NCBI RefSeq assembly: GCF_001905655.1
Contig: NZ_JMHT01000031.1
Span: 1 to 64,000, forward strand
DNA length: 64,000 nt
Origin: Mycobacterium sp. ST-F2
GTDB lineage: Bacteria > Actinomycetota > Actinomycetes > Mycobacteriales > Mycobacteriaceae
Reading direction: 5' to 3'
A program made the position numbers and the translations under genes. Each line of letters opens with the position of its first letter. Positions within the stretch are counted from its first letter, which is position 1. The notes under the pieces are model-generated. The model ran no database searches. It saw only the letters and a program-made list of their open reading frames with translations, and was not told the DNA's origin. This document shows positions 53,764 through 63,087 of the stretch, piece by piece.

Positions 53764-54651
53764 GTGCTCCTGGATGAACTCCGCTGGTTCGTCGTCCTGG
53801 CCGAGACCGAGCACGTCACCGACGCCGCCGCTGAACTGGGAGTCGCTCAGCCGACACTGTCGCGGGCCCTGGCCCGGCTGGAAAATCAGGTCGGCACACC
53901 ACTTTTCGACCGCATCGGCCGACGGCTGCAGCTGAACGGTTACGGGCAGATCATGCTCGAACACGCACGCCGCAGCATCGCCGAGATGGACGCGGCGCAC
54001 AGCCGGATCGACGCACTGCTGGACCCGGATCGCGGCCTGGTGCGGCTGGCTTTTCTGCATTCGACCGCGAATTGGTTTGTGCCAGAAGTGCTCCGACAGT
54101 TCAGGATGCTGGCCCCGGCGGTGCGGTTCGAGCTGTTCCAGGGCGCGGCACACGATATCGCCGAGCGGCTGCGCACGGGGCAGGCCGACGTCGCGATCAC
54201 CTCGCCGCGGCCGACGCAGGTGCCGTGCATCTGGCGGGTGCTGTACGTCGAGCGGTTGTGCCTGGCAGTACCGGCCGATCACCGGTTGGTGGGCCGGGCG
54301 CGGGTGCGCTTGAGCGAGGTGGCCGACGAGACCTTCATCGCGCTCGGGGCGGACTTCGGTCTGCGCCAGCTGACGGACCAGGTGTGGGCCGAGAGCGGCA
54401 TCACGCCGGAGATCGCCTTCGAGGCCATGGAAATTCCGACGATGGAAGGCCTCGTCGCGGCGGGCTTCGGCGTCGCGGTGGTGCCGGTGCCGAGGCCGGG
54501 TCGCGGTGATCCGTCGGTGACGTACATCCCATTGGCCGACACCCGGGTCAAACGCGAGATCGGCATGGCCTGGGTGAGGGGTCGTGAATTGCCGCCTCCC
54601 GCAGAGCGATTCGCCGAGCTGGTGACTGCCACCGCCGCTTCTGATACCTAA
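53764..54651 (+). CDS. LysR-family transcriptional regulator
   Basis: The 295-residue protein has a LysR helix-turn-helix (LRWFVVLAETEHVTDAAAELGVAQPTLSRALARLENQVGTPLFDR) and a periplasmic-binding-like effector domain from residue ~90 (RGLVRLAFLHSTANWFVPEVLRQF). The likely target is the MFS transporter gene 66 bp downstream, similar to YnfM-type pairs. The GTG at 53764 is chosen. It starts 7 bp after the katG terminator, so its promoter must lie inside that hairpin or in katG, or it relies on read-through. Confidence 0.87.
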   Translation: MLLDELRWFVVLAETEHVTDAAAELGVAQPTLSRALARLENQVGTPLFDRIGRRLQLNGYGQIMLEHARRSIAEMDAAHSRIDALLDPDRGLVRLAFLHSTANWFVPEVLRQFRMLAPAVRFELFQGAAHDIAERLRTGQADVAITSPRPTQVPCIWRVLYVERLCLAVPADHRLVGRARVRLSEVADETFIALGADFGLRQLTDQVWAESGITPEIAFEAMEIPTMEGLVAAGFGVAVVPVPRPGRGDPSVTYIPLADTRVKREIGMAWVRGRELPPPAERFAELVTATAASDT

Positions 54652-54717
54652 AATGCATGAGTCAACCTCATTTGATGTATTGGACACATAAAGAGCCGGC
54701 TTCCTAACCTGATTTTC

Positions 54718-55917
54718 GTGACTGTTGAAGCGCCTGTCTGGACCGGCCATGTGCGCGGATCCACCGACTACCGCAGGCTGCTCGGTGCGCTGTTCTGTGC
54801 GGGCGTCGCCACCTTCGCACAGCTGTATTCGCCGCAGGCTGTCCTCCCGCTGATCGCCCGCAGCCTGAACACCGGTGCGGCCGCGTCGGCCCTCATGGTG
54901 TCGGCGTCCACGATCGGCCTGGCGCTCGGCGTGATCGGCTGGTCGACGCTGGCAGACCGCATCGGCCGGGTCCGGGCCATGTCGTATTCGGTCTGTGTCG
55001 CAACAGGTTTGGCACTGCTGGTGCCGTTCGCGCCGACGTTCCAGCTGCTGTTGGCCGGCCGATTGGCCGAAGGTCTGGCGTTGGGGGGAGTGCCCGCCAT
55101 CGCGGTGGCCTACCTGACGGAGGAGATCGACGCCGGGCATGCCGCCCGGGCGGCCGGCACCTATGTCGCGGGTACCACGATCGGCGGCCTGCTCGGCCGG
55201 TTGGTGGCCGCGCCCGCGGCCGAGCTCACCGACTGGCGGTGGGCCATGTTCGTCGTCGGATTGCTGTGCAGCGCAGCAGCTGTCGGGTTCATGCGGCTGG
55301 CCCCGGAACCCCAGGGCTTCGTCCCGGCCGACGAGGAATCCGAGGGCTCGTTGGCGCACCGGTTGGCCGCCAACTTGCGCAACCCCGGACAACTCGTGCT
55401 CTATCTGCAGGGCTTCCTGCTCATGGGCGGGTTCGTCGCCATGTACAACTTCCTCGGCTTCCGGTTGAGCGCGGCGCCGTTCGGTCTACCGCAGACCGTC
55501 GTCAGCCTGGTGTTCGTGGCGTATCTGGCGGGCACCTGGGCATCGGCGTGGGCCGGGGCCCAGGCCAGCCGGTACGGCCGGCGCCCGGTGCTGCTGGGCA
55601 GTGTCGTGGTGATGGGCATCGGGGTCGTGATCACGTTGAGCCACAACATGATCACCGTTCTCGCGGGTTTGCTCGTCGCGACCGCGGGATTCTTCGGCGC
55701 GCATGCCACCGCGTCGGGGTGGACGGGCCAGTTGGCCACGGTCGGCAAGGCGCAGGCGGGCTCGCTGTACAACCTGGCCTATTACGCCGGGTCGAGTGTC
55801 ATCGGATGGGTCGGCGGCCTCGCCTTCGACGCCGCCGGGTGGACGGCCGTGGCCGTCGTCATCGTGATTCTGGAGGTCGTCGCCGGACTGGCGGCTGCCG
55901 CCGTGCTGCGCGACTGA
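54718..55917 (+). CDS. MFS transporter
   Basis: The 399-residue protein has 12 hydrophobic segments and the MFS motif A WSTLADRIGRVRAM after helix 2, with a relaxed second copy AGAQASRYGRRPVLL. The layout resembles YnfM/CynX-like drug or metabolite exporters. It probably exports a small compound under control of the LysR regulator upstream. The start is GTG at 54718. Its stop is 3 bp before the convergent MOSC gene. Confidence 0.87.
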   Translation: MTVEAPVWTGHVRGSTDYRRLLGALFCAGVATFAQLYSPQAVLPLIARSLNTGAAASALMVSASTIGLALGVIGWSTLADRIGRVRAMSYSVCVATGLALLVPFAPTFQLLLAGRLAEGLALGGVPAIAVAYLTEEIDAGHAARAAGTYVAGTTIGGLLGRLVAAPAAELTDWRWAMFVVGLLCSAAAVGFMRLAPEPQGFVPADEESEGSLAHRLAANLRNPGQLVLYLQGFLLMGGFVAMYNFLGFRLSAAPFGLPQTVVSLVFVAYLAGTWASAWAGAQASRYGRRPVLLGSVVVMGIGVVITLSHNMITVLAGLLVATAGFFGAHATASGWTGQLATVGKAQAGSLYNLAYYAGSSVIGWVGGLAFDAAGWTAVAVVIVILEVVAGLAAAAVLRD

Positions 55918-55920
55918 GCG

Positions 55921-56577
55921 CTAATTCGCCCTCTGGTGCACCCGCTCCTTGAGTGCGTCCGGCAGCGCGTCGGCCGGCAGCAGGCTCGGAAGCAGCTCGG
56001 GTTCGAGAGTCAGGGCGCGGAACACCAGCGCGACCGTGACGTCATGTGCGGGTCGGGACACCACCTCGATCGGGGCGCCGGCGCGCAGCGTGCCAGGCGT
56101 CACCACGCGGAGATAGGCACCGGGCAGAGCCTGTTTGGTGAAAGTCTTGACCCAGCCCCGGATTTCGAGCCACTCGGCAAAGGTGCGGCAGGGGATGCGC
56201 GGTCGGCTGACTTCGAGCAGAGGCCCGCCGTCACCGATCTGCCAGCGCTCGCCGATGACGGCGTGGTTCACCTCGAGGCCCGTGGTGGTGAGATTCTCGC
56301 CGAAAGAGCCGTTGCTCAGCTCCCGGTCGAGGCGCACCTGCCAGTCGTCGAGGTCTTCGCGCGCATACGCGTACACCGCCTGGTCGTCGCCGCCATGGAA
56401 CTGCTGGTCCCCGATGGTGTCACCGACCAGGCCGCTGCCGAGGCCACCCTGCATGGGTCCGGGCGCGCGGACCGGCACCGGCTCGGAAGTCGGTCGTTTG
56501 TCGATGCCGGTGGTCAACTGATCCTTGTCGGGGCTCGGCCGGGGAACCGCCAGATTGACCGTCAGGATCGCTGCCAT
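55921..56577 (-). CDS. MOSC-domain protein (YiiM-like)
   Basis: The 218-residue protein has the MOSC fold used by molybdenum cofactor sulfurases and YiiM-type enzymes: VGDTIGDQQFHGGDDQAVYAYAREDLDDW, SFGENLTTTGLEVNHAVIGERWQIGDG, and SRPRIPCRTFAEW with the conserved Cys. YiiM-type MOSC proteins reduce N-hydroxylated compounds with a molybdenum cofactor. No other molybdenum gene adjoins it. The ATG at 56577 is chosen. Confidence 0.87.
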   Translation of the reverse strand: MAAILTVNLAVPRPSPDKDQLTTGIDKRPTSEPVPVRAPGPMQGGLGSGLVGDTIGDQQFHGGDDQAVYAYAREDLDDWQVRLDRELSNGSFGENLTTTGLEVNHAVIGERWQIGDGGPLLEVSRPRIPCRTFAEWLEIRGWVKTFTKQALPGAYLRVVTPGTLRAGAPIEVVSRPAHDVTVALVFRALTLEPELLPSLLPADALPDALKERVHQRAN

Positions 56578-56811
56578 GACGGCAAGCCTAGAGGTGTCCC
56601 CGGACTCGAAATACGTAGCCCCCGATCACCATTCGATCACATTTTCGATAAAGATCGCGCGCTGACCTGCATTTATGTGGGATAACGCGCGCGATTGGGG
56701 TAAAAGTGACGGTAGTGAAATTTGTGAGGAGAGGGACCACAGGGGCCACGACCCCCGCGTAGACCACGCGGCGTCGTGCGTCTCGGTGGCGCACGAAGAG
56801 AGGTGGTCGGA

Positions 56812-57471
56812 ATGCGACGGATGATGGCGACGATGGTGAGCGCAGCAGTGCTGGCAGCGCCCCTGGCGGTGGCCCCGATGGTGTCGGCACCCCTCGCATC
56901 GGCTGACAACACCACGTGGACCGGCGGTACCCACCGCCAGGCCATCGAGTTCGTGATCCAGCGTGCGCTGTCGCAGCGCGGGGTCCCGTTCGTGTACGGC
57001 GGCGGCAACGCGAATGGCCCCAGCCTGCCTCCGGCGAACGTCTCGACGGCGTCCGCCCCGGTGGCCCAGCCCACGCCGCAGGTCGGTCTGCAGCCGCTGG
57101 GCGTCACGCAGCCGGCAGCAGCATCGCCTCTGGCCGGCCTGTTCGGCCCGTCGCCGGCAGCCGGGGCCGTCACACCGGCGCCGACCACGCCGGGCTTCGA
57201 TGCCTCCGGTCTGGTGCAGTACGCGTTCGCCGGCGTGGGCATCAAGCTCCCGCGTTCGTCGGGCGAGCAGTACAAGGTCGGGCGCAAGATCACCGCGGAC
57301 CAGGCGCTGCCGGGCGATCTGCTGTTCTACGGCCCCGCGGGTTCGCAGAGCGTCGCGATGTTCGTCGGCAACGGACAGATGATCGAGGGCACCGAACCCA
57401 CTGTGACCGTGGGCCCGGTGCGCACCAACGGCATGGATCCCTACCTGAGCCGCATCATCGAATGGCAGTAG
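56812..57471 (+). CDS. ripD: RipD-like NlpC/P60 protein with inactive catalytic site
   Basis: The 219-residue protein has a signal peptide (cleavage near PLASA-DN) and an NlpC/P60 fold. The catalytic Cys of DCSGL is Ala (GFDASGLVQYAF), and the His of the SQHV segment is Ser (AGSQSVAMFVGNGQMIEG). This matches RipD of M. tuberculosis, which binds peptidoglycan without cutting it. About 60 Pro/Ala/Ser-rich residues lie between VYGGGNANGPS and GFDASG, longer than I recall for RipD, giving an extended loop inside the fold. The ATG at 56812 is chosen. The 234-bp leader contains no clear riboswitch. Confidence 0.87.
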   Translation: MRRMMATMVSAAVLAAPLAVAPMVSAPLASADNTTWTGGTHRQAIEFVIQRALSQRGVPFVYGGGNANGPSLPPANVSTASAPVAQPTPQVGLQPLGVTQPAAASPLAGLFGPSPAAGAVTPAPTTPGFDASGLVQYAFAGVGIKLPRSSGEQYKVGRKITADQALPGDLLFYGPAGSQSVAMFVGNGQMIEGTEPTVTVGPVRTNGMDPYLSRIIEWQ

Positions 57472-57530
57472 CCGGGTGCAGCGGCACCCCCGCGCTGCGG
57501 ACGTGACGTCGTCTTGACAGACTGTCGGGT

Positions 57531-58025
57531 ATGGCACAGATAACACTGCGTGGAAACCCCATCAACACTGTCGGCGACCTGCCCGCTGTCGGGTCCGCGG
57601 CTCCGGCGTTCGCCCTGACCGGTGTCGACCTCGGACCGGTCACCAACGAGCAGTTCAGCGGTAAGCCCGTGGTGCTCAACATCTTTCCGTCGGTCGACAC
57701 CCCGGTGTGTGCCACCAGCGTGCGGACCTTCAACGAGCGGGTGGCAGCCGACGGCGCCACCGTCGTGAATGTGTCCAAGGACCTGCCGTTCGCCCAGAAG
57801 CGCTTCTGCGGTTCTGAGGGCATCGAGAACGTCTCGACCGCGTCGGCGTTCCGGGACGGCTTCGGCGAGGACTACGGCGTCACCATTGCCGACGGCCCCA
57901 TGGCCGGTCTGCTCGCCCGCGCCATCGTGGTGATCGGCGCCGACGGCAACGTCGCGTACACCGAACTTGTGCCCGAGATCGCTCAGGAACCGGACTACGA
58001 CGCGGCCCTGGCCGCCGCCAAGTAA
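57531..58025 (+). CDS. tpx: Thiol peroxidase Tpx
   Basis: The 164-residue atypical two-Cys peroxiredoxin has the peroxidatic Cys in SVDTPVCATSVRTF and the resolving Cys in PFAQKRFCGSEG, plus GEDYGVTIADGPMAGLLARAIVVIG. It reduces peroxides and peroxynitrite with thioredoxin as the electron donor. It matches M. tuberculosis Rv1932 nearly residue for residue as recalled. The ATG at 57531 fits the family start MAQITLRGN. A strong terminator follows. Confidence 0.97.
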   Translation: MAQITLRGNPINTVGDLPAVGSAAPAFALTGVDLGPVTNEQFSGKPVVLNIFPSVDTPVCATSVRTFNERVAADGATVVNVSKDLPFAQKRFCGSEGIENVSTASAFRDGFGEDYGVTIADGPMAGLLARAIVVIGADGNVAYTELVPEIAQEPDYDAALAAAK

Positions 58026-58037
58026 CACCAGCTCTTC

Positions 58038-58083
58038 GTCGGACGGGGTGCGTGCCAGGGGCACGTGCCCCGTCCGACTTTTT
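58038..58083 (+). terminator. Intrinsic terminator after tpx
   Basis: A 19-bp stem with two mismatched or wobble pairs (58038-58056 against 58060-58078) is followed directly by ttttt. This is a classic factor-independent terminator, 12 bp after the tpx stop. Confidence 0.88.
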
Positions 58084-58103
58084 GCATCGGGCATGATGAC
58101 TTG

Positions 58104-59450
58104 GTGCAGTTGCGATCTCCGATACCGGCTTTGTCGTTGCGAGCCATCGTCGTTGTCGCCGCATTGTCGGTCGTCGCGACGGTGCTGATCATTGGTACCT
58201 GGGTGTGGATCGGCGTCACCAACGACCAGTACAGCCAGCTGGACCGGCGGCTGGACTCTCTGAGCAGCCTGCCCGACGTCAACACCCTGCTGAGCATCGC
58301 CCGGCAGAACCCGACCGGCACGCCGCAATCCGAGGGCTCACTGGTGCGCACCGTGCGTATCGGTGCGGCCACGGTATCGATGCCGGCGGACATCGTGCTG
58401 CCGCAGTTCGACAATGGATACGCGAACACGACCATCAACGGCGTCGAGTACCGCGTCCGCACCGTCACCACGGGATCGGCGTCCATCGCACTCGGCGCTC
58501 CGTTGGCCGAGGCGCAGCGTCAGATTCGGACGCTGCACATCCGCATTCTGGCCATCTGCAGCGGCGTCATCGTCGGCACGTTCCTGGTCGGCGGCTCGAT
58601 GTGGTTGGTGATGATCAACCCGTTCCGCAAGCTCGCCCAACAGGCCCGGCAGATCAACGCGCAATCGAAACCTGAAGAGGTCCATGTGCGTGGCGTCTCC
58701 GAGGCCGTGGAGATCGCCGAGGCCGTCGAAGGCATGCTGGCCCGCATCGGTGAGGAACAGGCCCGCACCAAGGCCGCGCTGGAGTCGGCACGCGACTTCG
58801 CGTCGGTGGCGTCGCACGAACTGCGCACCCCGCTCACTGCCATGCGCACCAACCTCGAGGTGCTGTCGACCTTGGACCTGGCGCCCGAGCAGCGCAACGA
58901 GGTGATCGGCGACGTCATGCGTACCCAGAGCCGCATCGAGGCGACCCTGACCGCGCTGGAGCGGTTGGCCCAGGGCGAACTGACCACCGCCGACGATCTG
59001 GTCCCCGTCGACATCACCGAGTTGCTCGACCGGGCCGCCCACGACGCGGTGCGCGTGTACCCCGACCTCAACGTCTCTCTCGTCCCGTCGGCGACGGTGC
59101 TGATGCTGGGCCTGCCCGTCGGGCTTCGGTTGGTCGTCGACAACGCGATCGCCAACGCCGTCAAGCACGGTGGCGCCACCCGGGTGCAGCTGTCCGCGGT
59201 CAGTTCGCACGACGGTGTGCAGATCGCGATCGACGACAACGGCACCGGTGTACCGGAACACGAACGCGATGCGGTGTTCGACCGCTTCGCCCGCGGTTCC
59301 ACGGCGTCGCACTCGGGCTCCGGCCTCGGGCTGGCGCTGGTCGCGCAGCAGGCGGAACTGCACGGTGGCACAGCGCGTTTGACGCAGAGTCCGCTCGGTG
59401 GCGCTCGCCTGCTGCTGGAACTTCCCGCACCGCGTCCGGACACGGAGTAG
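58104..59450 (+). CDS. PrrB-like sensor histidine kinase without adjacent regulator
   Basis: The 448-residue protein has two membrane helices (residues ~10-38 and ~150-172), an extracellular domain, a HAMP-like linker, and the H-box ARDFASVASHELRTPLTAMRTNLEVLSTLDL. N-box DNAIANAVKHGG, G1 IDDNGTGVPEHERD and G2 GSGLGLALVAQQ follow. It is close to M. tuberculosis PrrB (Rv0902c) over the cytoplasmic part as recalled, but diverges in the sensor domain. PrrB normally sits with prrA; no response regulator lies here. The GTG at 58104 is chosen. It is 3 bp from the EamA transporter gene and probably cotranscribed with it. Confidence 0.85.
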   Translation: MQLRSPIPALSLRAIVVVAALSVVATVLIIGTWVWIGVTNDQYSQLDRRLDSLSSLPDVNTLLSIARQNPTGTPQSEGSLVRTVRIGAATVSMPADIVLPQFDNGYANTTINGVEYRVRTVTTGSASIALGAPLAEAQRQIRTLHIRILAICSGVIVGTFLVGGSMWLVMINPFRKLAQQARQINAQSKPEEVHVRGVSEAVEIAEAVEGMLARIGEEQARTKAALESARDFASVASHELRTPLTAMRTNLEVLSTLDLAPEQRNEVIGDVMRTQSRIEATLTALERLAQGELTTADDLVPVDITELLDRAAHDAVRVYPDLNVSLVPSATVLMLGLPVGLRLVVDNAIANAVKHGGATRVQLSAVSSHDGVQIAIDDNGTGVPEHERDAVFDRFARGSTASHSGSGLGLALVAQQAELHGGTARLTQSPLGGARLLLELPAPRPDTE

Positions 59451-59452
59451 CC

Positions 59453-60307
59453 ATGCTGATCGGCGTGCTCGCAGCGCTGGTCGCGTGCTTCAGTTACGGC
59501 ACCGCGTCGGTCCTGGAGTCCCGGGCCGCCCGCACGACGGTCGGCGACGTCACCGCAACCGGCCCGACGTTCCGCTCGACGGTGGCCGCCGTCCTGGCAC
59601 CCCTGTTCCTCGCCGGCATGCTGCTGGACGGACTCGGATTCGTCGGCAGTCTGGTCTCGGCACGCATGATCCCGCTGTTTCTGTCCCAGACCATCATGAG
59701 CGCGAACCTGGCCGTGACCGCCGTGCTGAGCGTGCTGGTGCTCGGGGTGCGCCTGCGCACGCGGGACTGGGCCGCCATCGCCATAGTCCTTGTGGCCCTG
59801 TGCATTCTGGGGTTCAGCGCAGGCGAACTCGGCACCGAGGTGCCGGGCCGGCACATGCATTGGAGCGTCCTCGCGGCGTCGGTGCTCGTCTTCGTGTTCG
59901 GCGTCACGCTCGTCCGGCTACTGGGCCACAAAGCCGCCGTCCCAGCCGGACTCATCGCCGGCGTGCTGTACGGCGCCATGGCTGTCGCGGTACGGATCGT
60001 CCACGGGCTCGACCCACTGCAGTGGCACGTGTTGATCTCCGACCCGGCCGCCTGGGCCGTGCTGATCGCGGGCGGCGGCGGCTTCTACCTGTTCACCGTC
60101 GCCCTGCAGCTCGGGTCGGTGAACGGCGTTGCCGCCGCGCTCGTCATGGGGGAGACCGTGATTCCCGGCGTCGTCGGCGTGCTGCTGTTGGGTGATGTCG
60201 CCAAGCCGGGGCTCGGGTGGCTCGTGGGGGTGGCGTTCGCCACCGCGGTTGCCGGCGCGGTGGCGATCGCGATATTCGGTGCGGCAGAACAAGAACCGGC
60301 GGTCTAG
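59453..60307 (+). CDS. EamA/DMT-family transporter
   Basis: The 284-residue protein has about ten hydrophobic segments in two five-helix halves, as in the drug/metabolite transporter superfamily ([19 protein letters not shown], then [16 protein letters not shown]). The substrate is unknown. It starts 2 bp after the histidine kinase stop, so the kinase may control or sense its substrate. Its end overlaps the convergent aceA end by 4 bp. Confidence 0.82.
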   Translation: MLIGVLAALVACFSYGTASVLESRAARTTVGDVTATGPTFRSTVAAVLAPLFLAGMLLDGLGFVGSLVSARMIPLFLSQTIMSANLAVTAVLSVLVLGVRLRTRDWAAIAIVLVALCILGFSAGELGTEVPGRHMHWSVLAASVLVFVFGVTLVRLLGHKAAVPAGLIAGVLYGAMAVAVRIVHGLDPLQWHVLISDPAAWAVLIAGGGGFYLFTVALQLGSVNGVAAALVMGETVIPGVVGVLLLGDVAKPGLGWLVGVAFATAVAGAVAIAIFGAAEQEPAV

Positions 60308-62589
60308 TCCTCCTTGCGGATCAAGCGGCCCAGGGCCTCACGGTCCGGCGCCAGCAGTTCATCGATCCGCGGCTTGTTCACATCGGCCACGATGATCTCG
60401 CCGACCTCCTGGTAGACGTTGCTGAACAGGCCGTGCGACTTCATCTTCTCGGTCTGGTAGATGTTGTCCTCGGTAGGCGTGACGTAGTAGACGATCTCGG
60501 ACTTGAACCGGTGGATCAGCCACACGTGGATGAGGTCCATCAGGCGCTTCTGGCGCAGCTTCTCGGCGAAGGTGTTCTGGTCGCGCACCGTCAGGATGTT
60601 GCGGCCGTGCCGGTCCTTGATCGGGTCGACGACGACGTTGGCCAGTGGCTCGTCGCCGCTGCCGTAGATGCCGAGATCCAGGACATCGGAACCGGCCCGA
60701 CGGGGACGCAGCTGGACGTGCAGCTGCTCGCCGATCTGGTAGTGGTCGCTCCACATGGCCAGCCACTCTTCGAGCAGCTTCTTGGGCACCTCGGTCTGGA
60801 CCAGGTGCTGGTGCTGGGTGGAGCCGGCACCCATCGCCTTGGTGGTGGCCGTCCGGCCCGACGACGCGGCCAGCGCGGCATCGCTGCGCGGTCCGCCGAC
60901 GAGTGTTTGCGGTGTGCGGTAAGGAGATTCGACCAGACGCATCTTGCGTTGCAGCCGGGCCAGGGCCAGCATGCCTTCCTGCCGCAGCGACGTCGCGAAC
61001 TCCTCGCACGCCACACCGTCGACCTGGTGGCCGCCGTAGGTGATGAAGTTGAAGACGAACCCCATCTTGCCGAGTTCCTCTGGGAACGCCCGCATTTCGT
61101 CATCGGTCATGCCGGTGGTGTCCCAGTTGAACGACGGCGACAGGTTGTAGGCCATCATCTGGTCCGGGAACTCGGCGTGGATGGCCTCGGCGAATTCGCG
61201 TGCGTCGGCCAGGTCCGCGGTCTTGGTCTCCATCCACAGGATGTCTGCGAACGGCGCGGCCGCAAGGGATTTCGCGATGGCGTAGGGGATGCCGCCGCGC
61301 ACCTGGTAGTAACCCTCGGGAGTTTTGGCGAGCTCGCAGTCCCACGCCACGTCCGCACCCAGTTCGCGGGCCTTCTCCCGGGCGGCATACAGCGACGCGC
61401 GCGCGGCGAACTTGCGCCACTCGTCGGGGCTCATCGCCGCGGCCTCGCCTTCCCTGGCCCGGAACTGCAGCACTTCGGCGACGGCCTCGCTGTAGGTGTT
61501 CAGCCCTGAATCCGCCTGCCAGGCCTCGACGAACTTCGACTCGACCTTGTCGAACACCGAGTCGACCGACTGTCCGGCATTCGGGTCCCAGGACGCGGCG
61601 GCATCGTCGATCAGCGCCGCGATGCCGTGGCTGTCCAGCCAGGCGTCAGCGGTGTCGTACTGGCCCTGGGGCAGCGCGTACAGCAGGTGCCCACGCAGAT
61701 CGGTGACGCCCTTGTCGTGGAAGCGGCGCACCATCGCCAGGAAACACGACTTGTACGACGGGATCTTCAGGTTGGTGGCGCCCAACAGGAACGGCTGGTC
61801 GCGTTCATCGGCGGCGCTGTCGATCAGGTTGGCGGCCTCGGCGTCGGTGCGGGCCACGATGATTCCCGGCACGCCCATCATGTCGAGCTGGAAGCGTGCG
61901 GTGTTGAGTCGCTTGAGCTGTTCGTCCGACGGGACCAGCACCTTGCCGCCCTGGTGACCACACTTCTTGGTGCCGGGCCGCTGGTCCTCGATGTGGTATC
62001 CGGGGACTCCGGACTCGACAAAACGGCGAATCAGGTTGCGTACGTGGGCATCTCCACCGTGGCCGGTGTCGGCGTCGGCGATGATGAACGGCCGGTAGTC
62101 GACGGCCGGAGTGGTCGCCCGCTGTTCGTCGGTCATCTGCAGCCGCAGGTACTGCTGATTGCGGTCCGCGGTCAACAGGGCGCGCACCAGGCCGGCGGCC
62201 TCGTCGGGCACCTGGCTCAGCGGGTAGCTGGCCAGATCGGGCCCGGGGTCCTCACTGATCGAGCCCTTGGCCGAGGTGGCCCAGCCGCCGAGGTAGATGC
62301 CTTCGATGCCGATCCGCTTCATCACCACGGCCTGGCCGGGGGAGTAGGGCCCGAACGTGGTGATGCTCTTCTTCTGCGCGAACAGTTCGCGCAGCCGCGG
62401 ATAGAACGCTTCGGCGGCCTGGCGGGCCACCGGATAGTCGGACGGGATGGTGCCGCGCTGTTCGACGACCTGGCGCGCGGTGTAGAGCCGCGTGATGCCG
62501 TCGAAACGGGGGCTGTCGAAATACTCCTGCACGGCAGCGACGTTCTGCTCGAACGACGTCGTGGCTGCTGCGGCGGTATCAATGGCCAT
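60304..62589 (-). CDS. aceA: Isocitrate lyase, long AceA/Icl2 type
   Basis: The 761-residue protein has the isocitrate lyase signature [15 protein letters not shown] (catalytic Cys in KKCGH) and the barrel segments [18 protein letters not shown] and [25 protein letters not shown]. Relative to the ~430-residue form it has insertions and a C-terminal extension of ~150 residues, as in Icl2. M. tuberculosis H37Rv carries this gene split into Rv1915 and Rv1916; here it is intact. It cleaves isocitrate to glyoxylate and succinate, and may also cleave methylisocitrate from propionate, which sterol breakdown produces. The ATG at 62589 has AGGAG upstream. Confidence 0.95.
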   Translation of the reverse strand: MAIDTAAAATTSFEQNVAAVQEYFDSPRFDGITRLYTARQVVEQRGTIPSDYPVARQAAEAFYPRLRELFAQKKSITTFGPYSPGQAVVMKRIGIEGIYLGGWATSAKGSISEDPGPDLASYPLSQVPDEAAGLVRALLTADRNQQYLRLQMTDEQRATTPAVDYRPFIIADADTGHGGDAHVRNLIRRFVESGVPGYHIEDQRPGTKKCGHQGGKVLVPSDEQLKRLNTARFQLDMMGVPGIIVARTDAEAANLIDSAADERDQPFLLGATNLKIPSYKSCFLAMVRRFHDKGVTDLRGHLLYALPQGQYDTADAWLDSHGIAALIDDAAASWDPNAGQSVDSVFDKVESKFVEAWQADSGLNTYSEAVAEVLQFRAREGEAAAMSPDEWRKFAARASLYAAREKARELGADVAWDCELAKTPEGYYQVRGGIPYAIAKSLAAAPFADILWMETKTADLADAREFAEAIHAEFPDQMMAYNLSPSFNWDTTGMTDDEMRAFPEELGKMGFVFNFITYGGHQVDGVACEEFATSLRQEGMLALARLQRKMRLVESPYRTPQTLVGGPRSDAALAASSGRTATTKAMGAGSTQHQHLVQTEVPKKLLEEWLAMWSDHYQIGEQLHVQLRPRRAGSDVLDLGIYGSGDEPLANVVVDPIKDRHGRNILTVRDQNTFAEKLRQKRLMDLIHVWLIHRFKSEIVYYVTPTEDNIYQTEKMKSHGLFSNVYQEVGEIIVADVNKPRIDELLAPDREALGRLIRKED

Positions 62590-62663
62590 GGACGGCTCCT
62601 TGCTGAGCTTGTTTCCGATGAGCCCTCCGAGCCTATCGCTGCGGGGCGGCCGCGAATATGCGA

Positions 62664-63059
62664 TCAGACATTCACATCGAACCCGAGGTTCACGTCGCAG
62701 GCGGCCTGTCCGCCGCGGATACCCCAGTTCTCGAGGGCGCTCTCGCGCAGCAGGATCGTGATGTGGTCGGCCGGAATGTCGAAGGCGCCGAGGCGCTCGA
62801 CGATCTCGCGGTACAGCGCGCGCTTGGCGTCCACCGAGCGGCCGGCGAAGCAGTCGATGGTCACCAAGGTGTACCGCTCGGGGTGTTCGAGATGCGGCGA
62901 GTACGAAACCCGGTGCGGCTCATGGACCAGCAGCCGGACATGCTTGTCGCCGACCGGTATCTGGAACGCGGCGACCAGCGCATCGTGCACGGCGTCGATG
63001 ATGGCGACCTCGTCGGCCCGGCTGTACTGACGGCGGACCTCGACCAGTGAACTCGGCAT
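62664..63059 (-). CDS. Tautomerase-family protein
   Basis: The 131-residue protein begins [16 protein letters not shown], leaving a Pro at the mature N-terminus, the catalytic base of the 4-oxalocrotonate tautomerase/MIF superfamily. It has two beta-alpha-beta units ([15 protein letters not shown] and [28 protein letters not shown]). Length fits a fused double unit. It interconverts keto and enol forms of an unknown acid. The ATG at 63059 is chosen because it exposes the Pro. It lies 28 bp downstream of the glutamine-cyclotransferase-domain gene on the same strand. Confidence 0.82.
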   Translation of the reverse strand: MPSSLVEVRRQYSRADEVAIIDAVHDALVAAFQIPVGDKHVRLLVHEPHRVSYSPHLEHPERYTLVTIDCFAGRSVDAKRALYREIVERLGAFDIPADHITILLRESALENWGIRGGQAACDVNLGFDVNV

Positions 63060-63087
63060 GGCGCTGATCGTCACACCCGCCGGCGGG

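Noticed and set aside
56578..56811. c-di-AMP (ydaO-type) riboswitch before the RipD-like gene
   Set aside because: The leader shows short inverted segments but not the conserved blocks of that class.
57514..57544. ttgaca before tpx as a -35 element with gataac as -10
   Set aside because: The spacing is 19 bp and the start of transcription would fall after the well-supported tpx start codon.
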